This document shows, in pieces, positions 35,088 through 43,734 of a DNA stretch of 64,000 nucleotides. Numbering within the stretch: the stretch's first letter is position 1; every line of letters starts with the position of its first letter. The notes beneath the pieces were generated by a model, which did not search any database, was not told the origin of the DNA, and saw nothing but the letters and a program-made list of their open reading frames with translations. The stretch is taken from the NCBI RefSeq assembly GCF_004208415.1, contig NZ_CP035758.1:2170001-2234000 (forward strand), read 5' to 3'. This DNA comes from Ktedonosporobacter rubrisoli (GTDB taxonomy: Bacteria; Chloroflexota; Ktedonobacteria; Ktedonobacterales; Ktedonobacteraceae). The translations under genes were made by a program, and so were the position numbers.

Positions 35088-35324
35088 GTTTTGCCCCCAC
35101 TCTATGCATTGTGCTAATCTTACGCTATTCGTGCTAGTAATTATACCTGAGCCAGACTTGAGAATGTAAGGCTGTCCCACCGGAACTTCCCGATCCGTCT
35201 CCTGTAGAGCGAGGCAAAGCCGCATGAAGAGCGTCCCTACCAAATAGAGCATCCATTGACGGCCGCAGAACTTCAACCTGTCCTTTTGGACAGTGTATTC
35301 CTTTTCGAGGATCATGTATAGTTA

Positions 35325-35344
35325 GTGGGTAAATGTTTACTCAC
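35325..35344. promoter_or_regulatory. Operator-like inverted repeat
   Basis: GTGGGTAAA-TG-TTTACTCAC, 9-bp arms with one mismatch, 37 nt before the start of the 154-residue protein gene. It resembles a repressor site of the GntR or TetR type. The protein that binds it is unknown. Confidence 0.4.
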
Positions 35345-35380
35345 ATTTTGCGCTAGTCGATAATTAAGGAGATACATGAT

Positions 35381-35845
35381 ATGCCAAATACGCTGGCTAC
35401 AGAGTTAGAGAATAGCGGCCGGACGGTGGAAGTAATTGCTGCCTATGTCCAGCACTATGTGAATGAGCGCTATCAGCAGGCCTGGCAAGAGATGTTACCT
35501 GAACTGGAGCAAACCTATGCAACAAAGGGTGAGCCGGCCTACGGTCTCTATTGCATACGCTTCTTTCAGCCGCTGAAAGAGGAGCTTGAGCAAGTTGGTT
35601 TGCAGGCTGAGCAGAATTTGCCAGGGAACTTTCCCTCCTCGATAGAAGAATGGGGTCCGCGAGATTATCGCGAGCGTCGCTTCTGGACTGTCCTGCGCGA
35701 GAGCAATGGCGAGAAGTTGGGAACATTGGTGACGCGCATCTTCCACGATCATACAAAATTGCGCCTGCCGCAAGCTCCAGCAGTTCTGCCTTTGTCGCAG
35801 ACAGATGACGAGGCAATCAAACAGTTCGTCATGCAGATCGATTAA
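35381..35845 (+). CDS. Conserved hypothetical soluble protein
   Basis: A 154-residue acidic, cytoplasmic protein of unknown function, with no signal peptide or membrane segment. It is mainly helical at the N-terminus (ELENSGRTVEVIAAYVQHYVNERYQQAW) and has a mixed middle region with Trp-rich SIEEWGPRDYRERRFW. AAGGAGAT lies 10 nt before ATG. A strong terminator follows, so it is monocistronic. I do not recognise the family. Confidence 0.7.
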   Translation: MPNTLATELENSGRTVEVIAAYVQHYVNERYQQAWQEMLPELEQTYATKGEPAYGLYCIRFFQPLKEELEQVGLQAEQNLPGNFPSSIEEWGPRDYRERRFWTVLRESNGEKLGTLVTRIFHDHTKLRLPQAPAVLPLSQTDDEAIKQFVMQID

Positions 35846-35882
35846 GCAGATACTGCCGATACAGCTGATCTCCTCCTGGTAG

Positions 35883-35931
35883 GGGCTTTTCCTTCTTTGA
35901 AAGAGGGGAGGAAAAGCCCTTGCCTCTTTTT
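35883..35931 (+). terminator. Rho-independent terminator
   Basis: GGGCTTTTCC (35883-35892) pairs with GGAAAAGCCC (35910-35919), followed by CCTCTTTTTCG. It ends the transcript of the 154-residue protein gene. Confidence 0.8.
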
Positions 35932-36297
35932 CGTTTTGATCCTGGTAAGTCTGCCTGTGATGTGTTATACTCAATCCATTAAGGCATATATTTTAAGAGC
36001 GCAGAAAGGGATAAGCATAAGATGGAAAATACAATCATCTTCCAGGGGCCGAGTATCCTTTCTGTGCTGAGCCTGAGATTTAGTGCTTGAAACAAGCTCT
36101 CTTCGGGCAACATATTCCTTCTCAACTCCTCAGCTAGCCCATCTGTTAGGTAAATGAACCTGACCGAGATCCAGACATGGATGATTCAGCCTCCTAAGCG
36201 AAGATTTTTTCCGTCTTCTATTCCTTGCACAAAGCGTCATTGTGCGCTCTTTTCATTGATTTTTAGTGTATTTAAGTTATGAAAGGAAAGATCGCTT
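35932..36297. other. Intergenic region
   Basis: About 365 nt between the terminator and the GNAT gene. A 22-codon frame beginning MENTIIF at 36022 has a poor ribosome site and is not called. GAAAGGAAAG at 36281-36290 serves the GNAT gene. Confidence 0.5.
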
Positions 36298-37155
36298 ATG
36301 AGCTTAGTTCAAGGCAAGATGAAAGAAGGTCTCGGCGAAGCTGATCATGCGCATATCCGTGAGCTATTGCGCGTATGTCATCAATTTGATGGCCTGGAAT
36401 TCCCGCTATCCCTGGAAGGTATGCTCTATGCTCCAAATAATGTTCTTCTGTGTTATCAGCACGAGACCTTGCTAGGAATGGTATATGTAATGAGCGAGGG
36501 CGATGTTGAATTGCTCGGCCTCGTGCATCCTGAGTACCGGCGGCAAGGCGTTGGGAGGAGCTTATTAGAAGCTGCAAAGACCTTTTGTCGCCGTAAGCAA
36601 GTTTCACATCTCTCTCTTGTATGCTTTGAAGCCATGCCCGCTGGAGAAGCCTTTTGCCGGGCTGTGGGAGGACAATACGAGAAATCAGAGTTCCACATGG
36701 TCTTAGATATGCAGGTGCTGCGGCCTCTGGAACCTTTAGATGTGGCCCTTAGCCTACGTCAGGCCGATGCTGCAGATGCGCGCACGCTTGCCCATTTTCT
36801 GGCTCAGGAGTTTGAGGAGGCTGAAGAGGAGATGTATAGCTGGATAGAAGCTGACCTGAAAAAGCCCGGACGCCGCGCTTTTCTTGTAGTTCTTGGTGAA
36901 GAGCCAATTGGCACGCTGCGCATGTTCGAAGATGATTCGTCGGTTGAGATTACTGCCTTTGGCATCCTGCCTCCATATCGTAGGCATGGCTATGGGAGGC
37001 GAATTTTACTGCAGGCCGTGCATATGCTTCTGACAGAAGGCTGGCAACATATTGCTCTTGATGTTGAGACTGAGAATAGGAAAGCCCTTGCTCTTTATCT
37101 CTCCTGTGGCTTTCGCCAAACCCGCGAGGATCGCTTTTATCGCCTGGATCTCTAA
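36298..37155 (+). CDS. Tandem GNAT acetyltransferase
   Basis: A 285-residue protein made of two GNAT folds. The first has the acetyl-CoA-binding motif A in LLGLVHPEYRRQGVGRSLLEAAK (residues ~65-87), the second in AFGILPPYRRHGYGRRILLQAV (residues ~219-240). Both keep the (R/Q)xxGx(G/A) loop, so both may bind acetyl-CoA. Two-domain GNATs of this length include mycothiol synthase-like and unassigned acyltransferases. The substrate is unknown. It reads alone, with AAAGGAAAG upstream. Confidence 0.88.
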   Translation: MSLVQGKMKEGLGEADHAHIRELLRVCHQFDGLEFPLSLEGMLYAPNNVLLCYQHETLLGMVYVMSEGDVELLGLVHPEYRRQGVGRSLLEAAKTFCRRKQVSHLSLVCFEAMPAGEAFCRAVGGQYEKSEFHMVLDMQVLRPLEPLDVALSLRQADAADARTLAHFLAQEFEEAEEEMYSWIEADLKKPGRRAFLVVLGEEPIGTLRMFEDDSSVEITAFGILPPYRRHGYGRRILLQAVHMLLTEGWQHIALDVETENRKALALYLSCGFRQTREDRFYRLDL

Positions 37156-37331
37156 GGCTTATCGTGTAACCTGGGAGATATTGAGAGGGAGCTGACAAGC
37201 CTTTCTGGCCTGCCCTAATCTTCCTTGCTGTCGACTAATCTTCCCTGGACAAATCGTGTAGATACGCAGTATACTAACGTAGCCTCGCAAAAATGCTTGA
37301 ACTCAAGATTTGTAACCAAGGAGAAGATACG

Positions 37332-37964
37332 ATGACAGAAGAAAAGCAGATCATAGCTGTTCTAGGAGCCAGTAATATTGGCGGGACTCTAGGGCGCAAG
37401 TGGCATGCTGCGGGCCATACGGTTGCCTTTGGCGTAAGCGATCCACAGGGCAAGAATGCTCAGGCTATTCGGGCAGATTTGGGAAATGCCGTTAGCATTG
37501 GCACTACTACTGAGGTGTTAAGGACAAACCCGAATGTTGTGCTCATCGCTACGCCACCAACTGCCGTCAGTGAGATTGTTTCCGCCAATGCGGCCCACCT
37601 CAATGGTCGCACTATCATCGATGCGACGAACCGCATTGGTGAGGCTGTCCTGTACGATCAGCAGCTATTTCAACGATATGTGCCCAAGGCCCATATCTTC
37701 AGGGCCTTCAATACATTGGGCTGGGAAAATTTTGTCAATCCACTATTTGATGGCGTTCAGGCAGATCTCTTCTTCTGTGGGGCTCCTGCCCGGCGCGCAG
37801 CTGTCGATGCGTTAATTCGCGGTATAGGCTTGAATCCCATCTATCTTGGTGATGTAGATCAAGCTGAACTGCTGGATGGCATCACAAAACTGTGGTTCAC
37901 GCTGGCCCTCAAGCAGGGCAAAGGTCGTCACCTGGCCTTCAAAGTGCTCACGGACCAGGCTTAG
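37332..37964 (+). CDS. NADPH-dependent F420 reductase-like protein
   Basis: A 210-residue Rossmann protein like the NADP oxidoreductase, coenzyme F420-dependent family (Npd/FNO, also YqeC-like). The nucleotide site is IIAVLGASNIGGTLGRKWHAAGHTV at the N-terminus, followed by NPNVVLIATPP and DATNRIGE, and KAHIFRAFNTLGWENF, which lines the F420 or substrate pocket in this family. ATG 37332 is chosen because AAGGAG lies 8 nt upstream. It may move hydride between NADP and F420 or be a plain NADP reductase. The chimeric F420-type oxidoreductase at 55738 suggests the genome uses F420. Confidence 0.85.
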   Translation: MTEEKQIIAVLGASNIGGTLGRKWHAAGHTVAFGVSDPQGKNAQAIRADLGNAVSIGTTTEVLRTNPNVVLIATPPTAVSEIVSANAAHLNGRTIIDATNRIGEAVLYDQQLFQRYVPKAHIFRAFNTLGWENFVNPLFDGVQADLFFCGAPARRAAVDALIRGIGLNPIYLGDVDQAELLDGITKLWFTLALKQGKGRHLAFKVLTDQA

Positions 37965-38013
37965 TCGCTTCCCGCTTGCCCTTCAGCGGTGCCTGATCGG
38001 CTGGAAAAATAAG

Positions 38014-38045
38014 AAGAGGTAGGAAATATATCTCTTCTACCTCTT
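38014..38045. terminator. Bidirectional terminator between convergent genes
   Basis: AAGAGGTAG (38014-38022) pairs with CTACCTCTT (38037-38045), with T-rich sequence after it on the plus strand. It lies between the convergent F420 reductase-like and antiporter genes. Confidence 0.7.
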
Positions 38046-38077
38046 TTGCTTGATTTTGACTCTTTTTGAGTTATCGT

Positions 38078-39838
38078 CTATTCATCCGGCTCTTCCTTAG
38101 CTTCGACAGGAAGATGCCCATCTTCCCAGGCCTGCCAGCCTCCAACCAGGGCCCTGACTCGTGACCAGCCAGCTTTTTGTAAGTCTTGCGCCACACGGGC
38201 GCTTGTTGCCTCATCCTGTCAGGTGCAGTATGCCACTATCCAGGTTTCCTTTGGGATGTCGAGCTCGCGTATCTGCTCAACTATCGTCTCGTCTGGCACG
38301 ACACGCAGCGAACCCTTGGCCTGTTTGTCGCTTTTGCTATAGCTGCGCTCTTTACGTGCATCCAGCAGAATGATGCGCGCTTTAGTATGCCAGAGCTGGC
38401 GCAGCTCATCAAGCGTAATGCGTATGGGGTCCGCCGTCTGGAACTGTGGTGCCTCCTCCTTTTTTGGGTTCCTGTTCCGGTTGGGCGGCTGTAAAGTAAT
38501 CAGGCTGCCATGATAGGTGCCGGTAGGCTCGTTGGGTACTACCGCTGGCGGAGGCGCTGTGGCGACAGCCGGTGTAGCCTCTTCCTCCTCTAACGGAGAT
38601 GTCCCTTGCGGAATCTGGCGCTTGCGGCGTGGAGGGCGACGGCTCAGGATAAATGGTGAGCCACCATGTACCACTACCGAGAACAGAACCACAAGGGAAC
38701 AGATTGAGAAGAGCTGCGTGCTACCCGGGATGTTGGCGAAGACCGGTAGCATAATGAGCAGCAAGGAACTAAGTCCCCGTGGCCCGAACCAGGCTGTCAG
38801 GATCTTCTCATAACGGCTCAAGCGAATGCGGGATAGGGAGACCGTGAAGGCGACCGGGCGTACGAGCAAGGCGATGATGGCAAAGAGTACAAGTATGGGC
38901 GTGATATGCTCGATGCCTGACCAGATCAGCGAGGAGCCGAAGATCACAAAAGTCAGCAGCAAGGCCATTTCGGTGGTGGTCTCGCCGTACTCCGTGAAGC
39001 AGTCGCAGAGCTCAACGTCCAGTGAGGAGATAGTCAAGCCGGCGGCAAAGGCAGCCAGAAAGCCGCTGCCATGCACGGCTTCGGCTGCGGCATAGGCCGT
39101 AAAGGCTATGCCCAGCGAGAAAAGCGACTCGTAATCGCGCCTGACCGTCAAATGCCTCCTCACCACATCCAGCGTGGCTACAGCGCACACGCCAACGAGA
39201 ATCCCGGCTCCCGGACCCAGTACGAACAGATCAAGAATCAGGTGCCCCCAATCGCTCCCGGAGGGGGAGTGACCTTGCTGCAGAAAAGTCATGGTGACGA
39301 TTACAATGGGCAGCAGGACAACATCATTGAGGCTGCTTTCCAGCGAGAGAGCTGTGCGCGCCGTCGCTGGAATATCGCGCCGCCGCAACAGACCCCGCAG
39401 CAAAACGGGATCAGTAGAAGAGAGCGCGGCACCCAACAGGACAGCTGCGGCGAGTGGCAGACCGAGCAAGCCCCAGGCGGCAAGGGCAATCAGCGCAGCC
39501 GAGAGCAGCGTGCCCGGCCCCAATACAAGCAAGGTGAGCACTCCTGCTCTGCGTATCTCGTTGAGATTGAGCGAGATAGCGTCGGTAAAGAGGACCATCA
39601 CCAGGCTAAGTGGGGCCACGATACGCAGGATAGGCGAATCCAGGCCTATATTTAGCACTCCTAGCCCGAATGGACCCAGCACAGCTCCCAGGACAAGAAA
39701 GACTGCAACCTGGGGGAAACCAGTGCGCTCGATCAAGCCGGATAGTAAGGCCGCGATAATAATAACGATGCCAATCATGGCAAGGAGCGTAATGAACGAC
39801 TCGGTACTGACTTCACTCATGATAAAAGGTTTCTCCAT
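38078..39838 (-). CDS. Na+/H+ antiporter (CPA1/NhaP type) fused to rhodanese, with in-frame TGA
   Basis: Residues ~1-390 form a 12-13 helix cation:proton antiporter with the core ALSSTDPVLLRGLLRR, LESSLNDVVLLP (ion-binding acidic residues) and GPRGLSSLLLIM. After a charged Pro-rich linker, residues ~465-585 are a rhodanese domain (ITLDELRQLWHTKARIILLDARKERSYSKS ... ETWIVAYCT). The frame meets TGA at 38219-38221, right inside the active-site loop, then stays open for 46 more codons that complete the domain (QDEATSARVAQDL, SRVRALVGGWQAW) to TAG at 38078. Relatives have Cys (CTCP or CACP) at the TGA position. So it is either a selenoprotein or a fresh nonsense mutation; a stem-loop follows the TGA. 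Start could be 39838 or 39820. Confidence 0.75.
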
Positions 39839-39968
39839 GCGTATGATTACGGAAAAATGCTGGCGCCTTTATGATATTTCACCATGTCCATGTTTGGCTA
39901 CCCTCATATTTGTACGGCTAACTGGCTTGCCTGAACTCGGGAGAAGACTGTTGCCCTTTCCTCCTACC

Positions 39969-41015
39969 TCAATGTACCATGGCCTTCGGAGTCACAAGAT
40001 TGCTGGAACGACCTTCTAAAAAGGCAAGAACGTTCTCAATGGTCGTGTCAAGAATGCGCTTGAGTGCCTCCTTGGAAGCAAATGCGATATGCGGGGTAAT
40101 AATGACATTCTCGCGTTGCTGCAGGCTGTGATAAAGTTCCAGCAGTTTGCGTTGCTCGTCTGTTTGCAGGTCTGGAGCTGAGATATCACCAGCCTGCAAA
40201 AACTCCTCACCTTCCAGGGTGTCAAGGCCGGCTCCGCTCAGGATACCGTTATCAAGGGCTTCGACTAGAGCCTCGGTCTCGACAAGCGTACCGCGCGCTG
40301 TGTTAATTAACAGGGCGCCGGGCTTGAGCGATGGCAAATTTTGGCGATTGAGCAGATGATAGGTTGAGGCCAGGCTCGGCACGTGCAGGGTGATGATATC
40401 GGAATCTGTGAGCAGTTCAGGTAGGGGCAGATAGCGAAAGTTCAACAACTCGGCCATGAAATGCTTCTTGCGCACATCGTAGGCCAGCACTTGCATGCCA
40501 AAGCCATTGGCAATGCGAATAACATTGAGCCCGATAGCTCCTGTGCCAACGACGCCAAGCGTTTTGCCGTGCAGATCGAAGCCGCGCAGCTCTTCTATAC
40601 TGGTGCCGTTCTGGCGCGTTAAGATGCGGCGTAGCTTGCGCGAGAGGGCCAGGAGCAGGGCGAAGGTATATTCGGCCACGGCAGTCTCGCCATAGCCAGG
40701 AACGTTGGCTACGGCTATGCCTCGCTCGGCCGCGTAGCCAGTATCGATATGATCATAGCCAGTTGAACGGGTGGCGATAAGCTGCAATCTGGGCATGGCA
40801 TCTATCTCTTCTCGCCCGATGCGCGTATTAACAAAGGGGATAAGGATCTCGACTTCGCTTAGCTCGCTTGCCGGCATATCCTGTGGCAAGGCTGGAGTCA
40901 GGCGCAGTGAGAGCACATGCCCTAGATGCTCGTTGAGATAGCGTCCATCCTCTTCGTTTACAGTTGTTGCCAGAGCATGGACGAGAGACGAATTTTGTTG
41001 AGTATTGTTTTCCAT
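39969..41015 (-). CDS. D-isomer-specific 2-hydroxyacid dehydrogenase
   Basis: A 348-residue NAD-dependent dehydrogenase, close to D-lactate dehydrogenase in layout. The Rossmann site is GKTLGVVGTGAIGLNVIRIANGF (residues ~150-172). The catalytic Arg lies in LINTARGTLVETEAL, the Glu region in GLDTLEGEE, and the catalytic His in VIITPHIAFAS. It likely reduces pyruvate or another 2-oxoacid to the D-hydroxyacid in the cytoplasm. AAGGAAGG precedes the ATG. It stands alone, divergent from the dienelactone hydrolase gene. Confidence 0.93.
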   Translation of the reverse strand: MENNTQQNSSLVHALATTVNEEDGRYLNEHLGHVLSLRLTPALPQDMPASELSEVEILIPFVNTRIGREEIDAMPRLQLIATRSTGYDHIDTGYAAERGIAVANVPGYGETAVAEYTFALLLALSRKLRRILTRQNGTSIEELRGFDLHGKTLGVVGTGAIGLNVIRIANGFGMQVLAYDVRKKHFMAELLNFRYLPLPELLTDSDIITLHVPSLASTYHLLNRQNLPSLKPGALLINTARGTLVETEALVEALDNGILSGAGLDTLEGEEFLQAGDISAPDLQTDEQRKLLELYHSLQQRENVIITPHIAFASKEALKRILDTTIENVLAFLEGRSSNLVTPKAMVH

Positions 41016-41375
41016 CTTGTCGCCTTCCTTTGTTTCCTTGTGGGCGCATTTACGCTATGCGACTCAACCTATTGGCGCTGACTGCCTCTGCCATCGCTAT
41101 ACAGGATGAGGGCATCTGGAGCTTGAGCAAGGTCGGGGCCTGGCTCAATACTCACCTCTGCTACGGGAAAACCTGACTGCAAAAATAAGTTAGCTTGCTA
41201 CTGACAATGACACGTTATCTGGGAGCTGTATGTTGCAGCTCTGATAAATATCCTCTTGACCTGGAGCATACTCCAGGTTGTATAGTTCTGCTAAGCGAAA
41301 AGCATCCTCAATCTCGGGGAACTATGAGCACGATGCTCTTCGCGAGGCATGAGGCCTGAAAGATAAAGGAGATTT
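41016..41375. other. Divergent intergenic region with MerR-type promoter
   Basis: 360 nt between the leftward dehydrogenase and the rightward hydrolase. The main signal is the MerR-type promoter at 41256-41286. Confidence 0.7.
41256..41286 (+). promoter_or_regulatory. MerR-family-type promoter
   Basis: TTGACC (41256-41261) and TATAGT (41281-41286) are separated by 19 nt, the overlong spacer typical of MerR-regulated promoters. The spacer region holds the palindrome ACCTGGAG-CATA-CTCCAGGT (41259-41278). It reads toward the hydrolase gene at 41376. The regulator itself is not in the window. Confidence 0.75.
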
Positions 41376-42155
41376 ATGATGCTGGATAAGGCAAGCGAGC
41401 ATGAGATCGCGACCGAACATGTTAACGTTCCGGTAGATGAGGAAAGTGCTACCGCGCCGCTGGGCATGTATATGGCGCAGCCCGTCGAGCCGGGTAGCTA
41501 TCCCGGTGTAATTGTCGGTTTTGAGCTGTTTGGCCTGACCGGCTATGTGCGCAAAGTGGTAGAGCGTATTGCCAGGCTGGGTTATGTTGTGGTTGCGCCA
41601 GATTTCTATCATCGCAGCGCGCCAGGCATTGAGCTAGCGGCTGATGCTGAGGGTCGCACGCGTGGTTTTGCCCTGCTCCATCAGCTTACGCGCCAGCAGG
41701 CCCTTAACGATGTGCGGGCAGCCATGAGCTATCTGCGGAACGTGCAGGGCTGTGCGAAGCTTGGTATAGTCGGCCTGAGCGTTGGTGGCCATATTGCCTA
41801 TCTTGCCGCAACTCAATTGGATCTCAAGGCTACAGTCGCATTTTATGCTGGCTGGCTACCCGGTACGGAGATCCCGCTGAGCAGACCTGAGCCTACGCTT
41901 GCTCTAACGCCGGGGATTGCCAGCCATGATGGATATCTCTTGTTTCTGGTGGGCGAGAATGATGCGCTCATTCCGCGCGAGCAGCGAGCGGTTATCGCTA
42001 CTGCCCTCAACGAAGCGAAGGTCAGGCATGAGCTGGTTGAGTACTCGGGCGCGCCGCACGGCTTTTTCTGCGACGAACGCGAGAGCTATGAGCCGGTAGC
42101 CGCTGCTGATGGTTGGCGGCGCCTACAGAGCTTGTTTGCCGCTGAGCTAGTGTAG
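41376..42155 (+). CDS. Dienelactone hydrolase family protein
   Basis: A 259-residue alpha/beta hydrolase. The fold landmarks are PGVIVGFELFGLTGYVRKVVERIARLGYVVVAPDFYHR at the N-terminal half, nucleophile elbow GLSVGGH (Ser replaces the classical Cys of dienelactone hydrolase), Asp in VGENDALIP and His in SGAPHGFFCDER. AAAGGAGAT precedes the ATG. Likely a lactone or ester hydrolase in the cytoplasm. A MerR-type promoter lies 90 nt upstream, suggesting induction by metal, redox stress or an electrophile. Confidence 0.9.
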   Translation: MMLDKASEHEIATEHVNVPVDEESATAPLGMYMAQPVEPGSYPGVIVGFELFGLTGYVRKVVERIARLGYVVVAPDFYHRSAPGIELAADAEGRTRGFALLHQLTRQQALNDVRAAMSYLRNVQGCAKLGIVGLSVGGHIAYLAATQLDLKATVAFYAGWLPGTEIPLSRPEPTLALTPGIASHDGYLLFLVGENDALIPREQRAVIATALNEAKVRHELVEYSGAPHGFFCDERESYEPVAAADGWRRLQSLFAAELV

Positions 42156-42213
42156 GTCTGGCGCGCGGAGAATATTCAGGCTTGCGCGGATTTATCATAG
42201 AATGGTGATTGCG

Positions 42214-42250
42214 CACAAAAAAAGATGGGCACCATCAGGAATGATGACGG
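42214..42250 (-). terminator. Leftward terminator-like hairpin, copy 1
   Basis: CACCATC-AGGAAT-GATG on the plus strand, preceded by a run of seven A. Read leftward this is a hairpin followed by seven T, the normal intrinsic terminator layout. Confidence 0.55.
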
Positions 42251-42286
42251 AAAAGCTCTCTCTGGGATTTCTAACGGGTCAGATTA

Positions 42287-42323
42287 CACAAAAAAAGATG
42301 GCACCATCAGGGATGATGGCGCC
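42287..42323 (-). terminator. Leftward terminator-like hairpin, copy 2
   Basis: A second copy 73 nt on, with a better stem (GGCACCATC/GATGGCGCC, one mismatch) and again seven T when read leftward. No leftward gene lies upstream that it would need to end. Confidence 0.55.
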
Positions 42324-42509
42324 ACCTCGGACGATGGAGGAAGGGACGATTTGTGGACGTGGTTGCCGGTGTAGCTCGAATTCCTCCTTTTGATCAGCGA
42401 TCCGTATGCTTCGTTGACTTAGCCGTTTCCAGTTCGCATGCTAATAATACAGCATGATACACGCCATTTAGCGTCAAGAAGCTCAGCTATAACAGCATTT
42501 TTGACGTTA

Positions 42510-42701
42510 TTTTTGCACAAGCTGCGAGCATGTGGTGTGCCAACGCTTCTGAGCATAGATGCTCGCAAGGCTTGAGAAGCCAAATAGGTATGATTACTTC
42601 GAGAAGAGTCTGGTATAGAGGAGATCCAAAAAAGCACTTTTTGGGCGATGCTCGCAAATATAGACAACAGCCCGCTCTCCATGCTATAGTAGAGCAGGGC
42701 A
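42510..42701 (+). promoter_or_regulatory. CRISPR leader 1
   Basis: AT-rich, non-coding stretch directly before array 1 and homologous over about 180 nt to the sequence before array 2 (45047-45234). Conserved blocks include GCGAGCATGT, CTGAGCA, GAGAAGCC, GGGCGATGCTCGCAAATATA and CATGCTATAGTAGAGCAGGG, the last touching the first repeat. The leader position and the decayed repeats at the far end show the array is transcribed rightward. Confidence 0.8.
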
Positions 42702-43474
42702 GTCAGAAGGGAAAGAAGAACCCGGCAGGGATTGTAACTGTACGTAACTATAAGCGCCAGGCCATATAGAAAAGTCAGAAGGGAAAGAAGAACCCGGCAG
42801 GAATTGTAACTGACGTCTGATACTTCGGGTATCTCAAGTGCTAAAGTCAGAAGGGAAAGAGGAGCCCGGCAGGGATTGTAACTTACAGTAACGGCCTATA
42901 ACTGGAAGGATCTTTGAGAGGTCAAAAGGGAAAGAGGAGCCCGACAGGGATTGTAACCTTCGTAGAACTCTTCCTTAGCGCGCTGATAATCCTCGTCAAA
43001 AGGGAAAGAAGAGCCCGGCAGGGATTGTAACCAAGCAAGGCGGCCATGCCAACGTACCCATCGGCGTCAGAAGGGAAAGAGGAGCCCGACAGGGATTGTA
43101 ACCTTCTTTCCCATTTCACTAATGCTTTCTCTTGTCGTCAAAAGGGAAAGAGGAGCCCGACAGGGATTGTAACCTGCCTTTCTTGAAAGAAATGAACTAC
43201 GCTGTAGATATGTCGGAAGGGAAAGAGGAGCCCGGCAGGGATTGGAACCAAGCGCATCATTCAGATTGGCTAGAGGCCGTATAAGGTCGGAAGGGAAAGA
43301 GGAGCCCGGCAGGGATTGTAACGTCCTACTTCCAAAGGTGCATTAACTCCCGTGTCAGAAGGGAAAGAAGAACCCAGCAGGAGTGGAACAGTGTGCCAGT
43401 CGTGCTGGCTGACCGTCGCCGGATCAGTTCAAAAGGGAAAGAGGAGCCCGGCAGGGATTGGAAGTTTCCTATAG
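42702..43474 (+). CRISPR. CRISPR array 1: 11 repeats, 10 spacers
   Basis: Repeat length is 37 nt, beginning GTCAGAAGGGAAAGAGGAGC (or GTCAAAA, GTCGGAA) and ending CCCGGCAGGGATTGTAAC (or ATTGGAAC). Repeats start at 42702, 42774, 42846, 42921, 42995, 43066, 43137, 43212, 43286, 43354 and 43437. Spacers are 31-47 nt, mostly 34-38. The tenth repeat lacks one base and the eleventh has an extra T, as expected for the leader-distal end. Spacer 4 (42958-42994) recurs in array 2. No cas gene is in the window; the ATTGnAAC end resembles repeats of type I or III systems. Confidence 0.95.
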
Positions 43475-43734
43475 TCAAAAGGGGAAGAGGAGACCGAGAG
43501 GTAGGGCTTTCCAGTTCAAAAAAGGGATTGTTAAGGGCGAGCCCTTAACCGAGGGGACCCTCTCCGGGGGAGAGGTAATGGGGCTCGCGCCCCAGCGTTA
43601 TCTTTCCCAACCCGATAACAGCGAGGTGGGAAGAGGAGAACCCGGCGGGGACTGTAAGACCAGGATTATCATTAAAGTTTACTCTAGATGGATGCTATCA
43701 AAAAGGGAACCAAAACATTTTCATGTAAGAAGGG
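43475..43734 (+). repeat. Array 1 trailer with decayed repeats and interspersed element copy 2
   Basis: After the last repeat lie a decayed repeat (from 43485, GTCAAAAGGGGAAGAGGAGA), the interspersed element (43504-43550: GCTTTCCA, AAAAAAGGGATTG, perfect inverted repeat GTTAAGGGC-GA-GCCCTTAAC), and a further decayed repeat near 43626-43658 (GAAGAGGAGAACCCGGCGGG). The same order, decayed repeat then element, follows array 2. A 94-codon frame across this stretch is an artefact. Confidence 0.7.

Larger units (their letters stand above)
42156..42509. other. Intergenic region before CRISPR leader 1
   Basis: About 350 nt with no gene. It contains two near-identical terminator-like hairpins (42214-42250 and 42287-42323). 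Confidence 0.6.

Noticed and set aside
42958..42994. Self-targeting of the neighbouring WHxH gene by the shared spacer
   Set aside because: The resemblance to 46330-46360 is limited to about 14 nt around GATAATCCTC; too short to be a protospacer.
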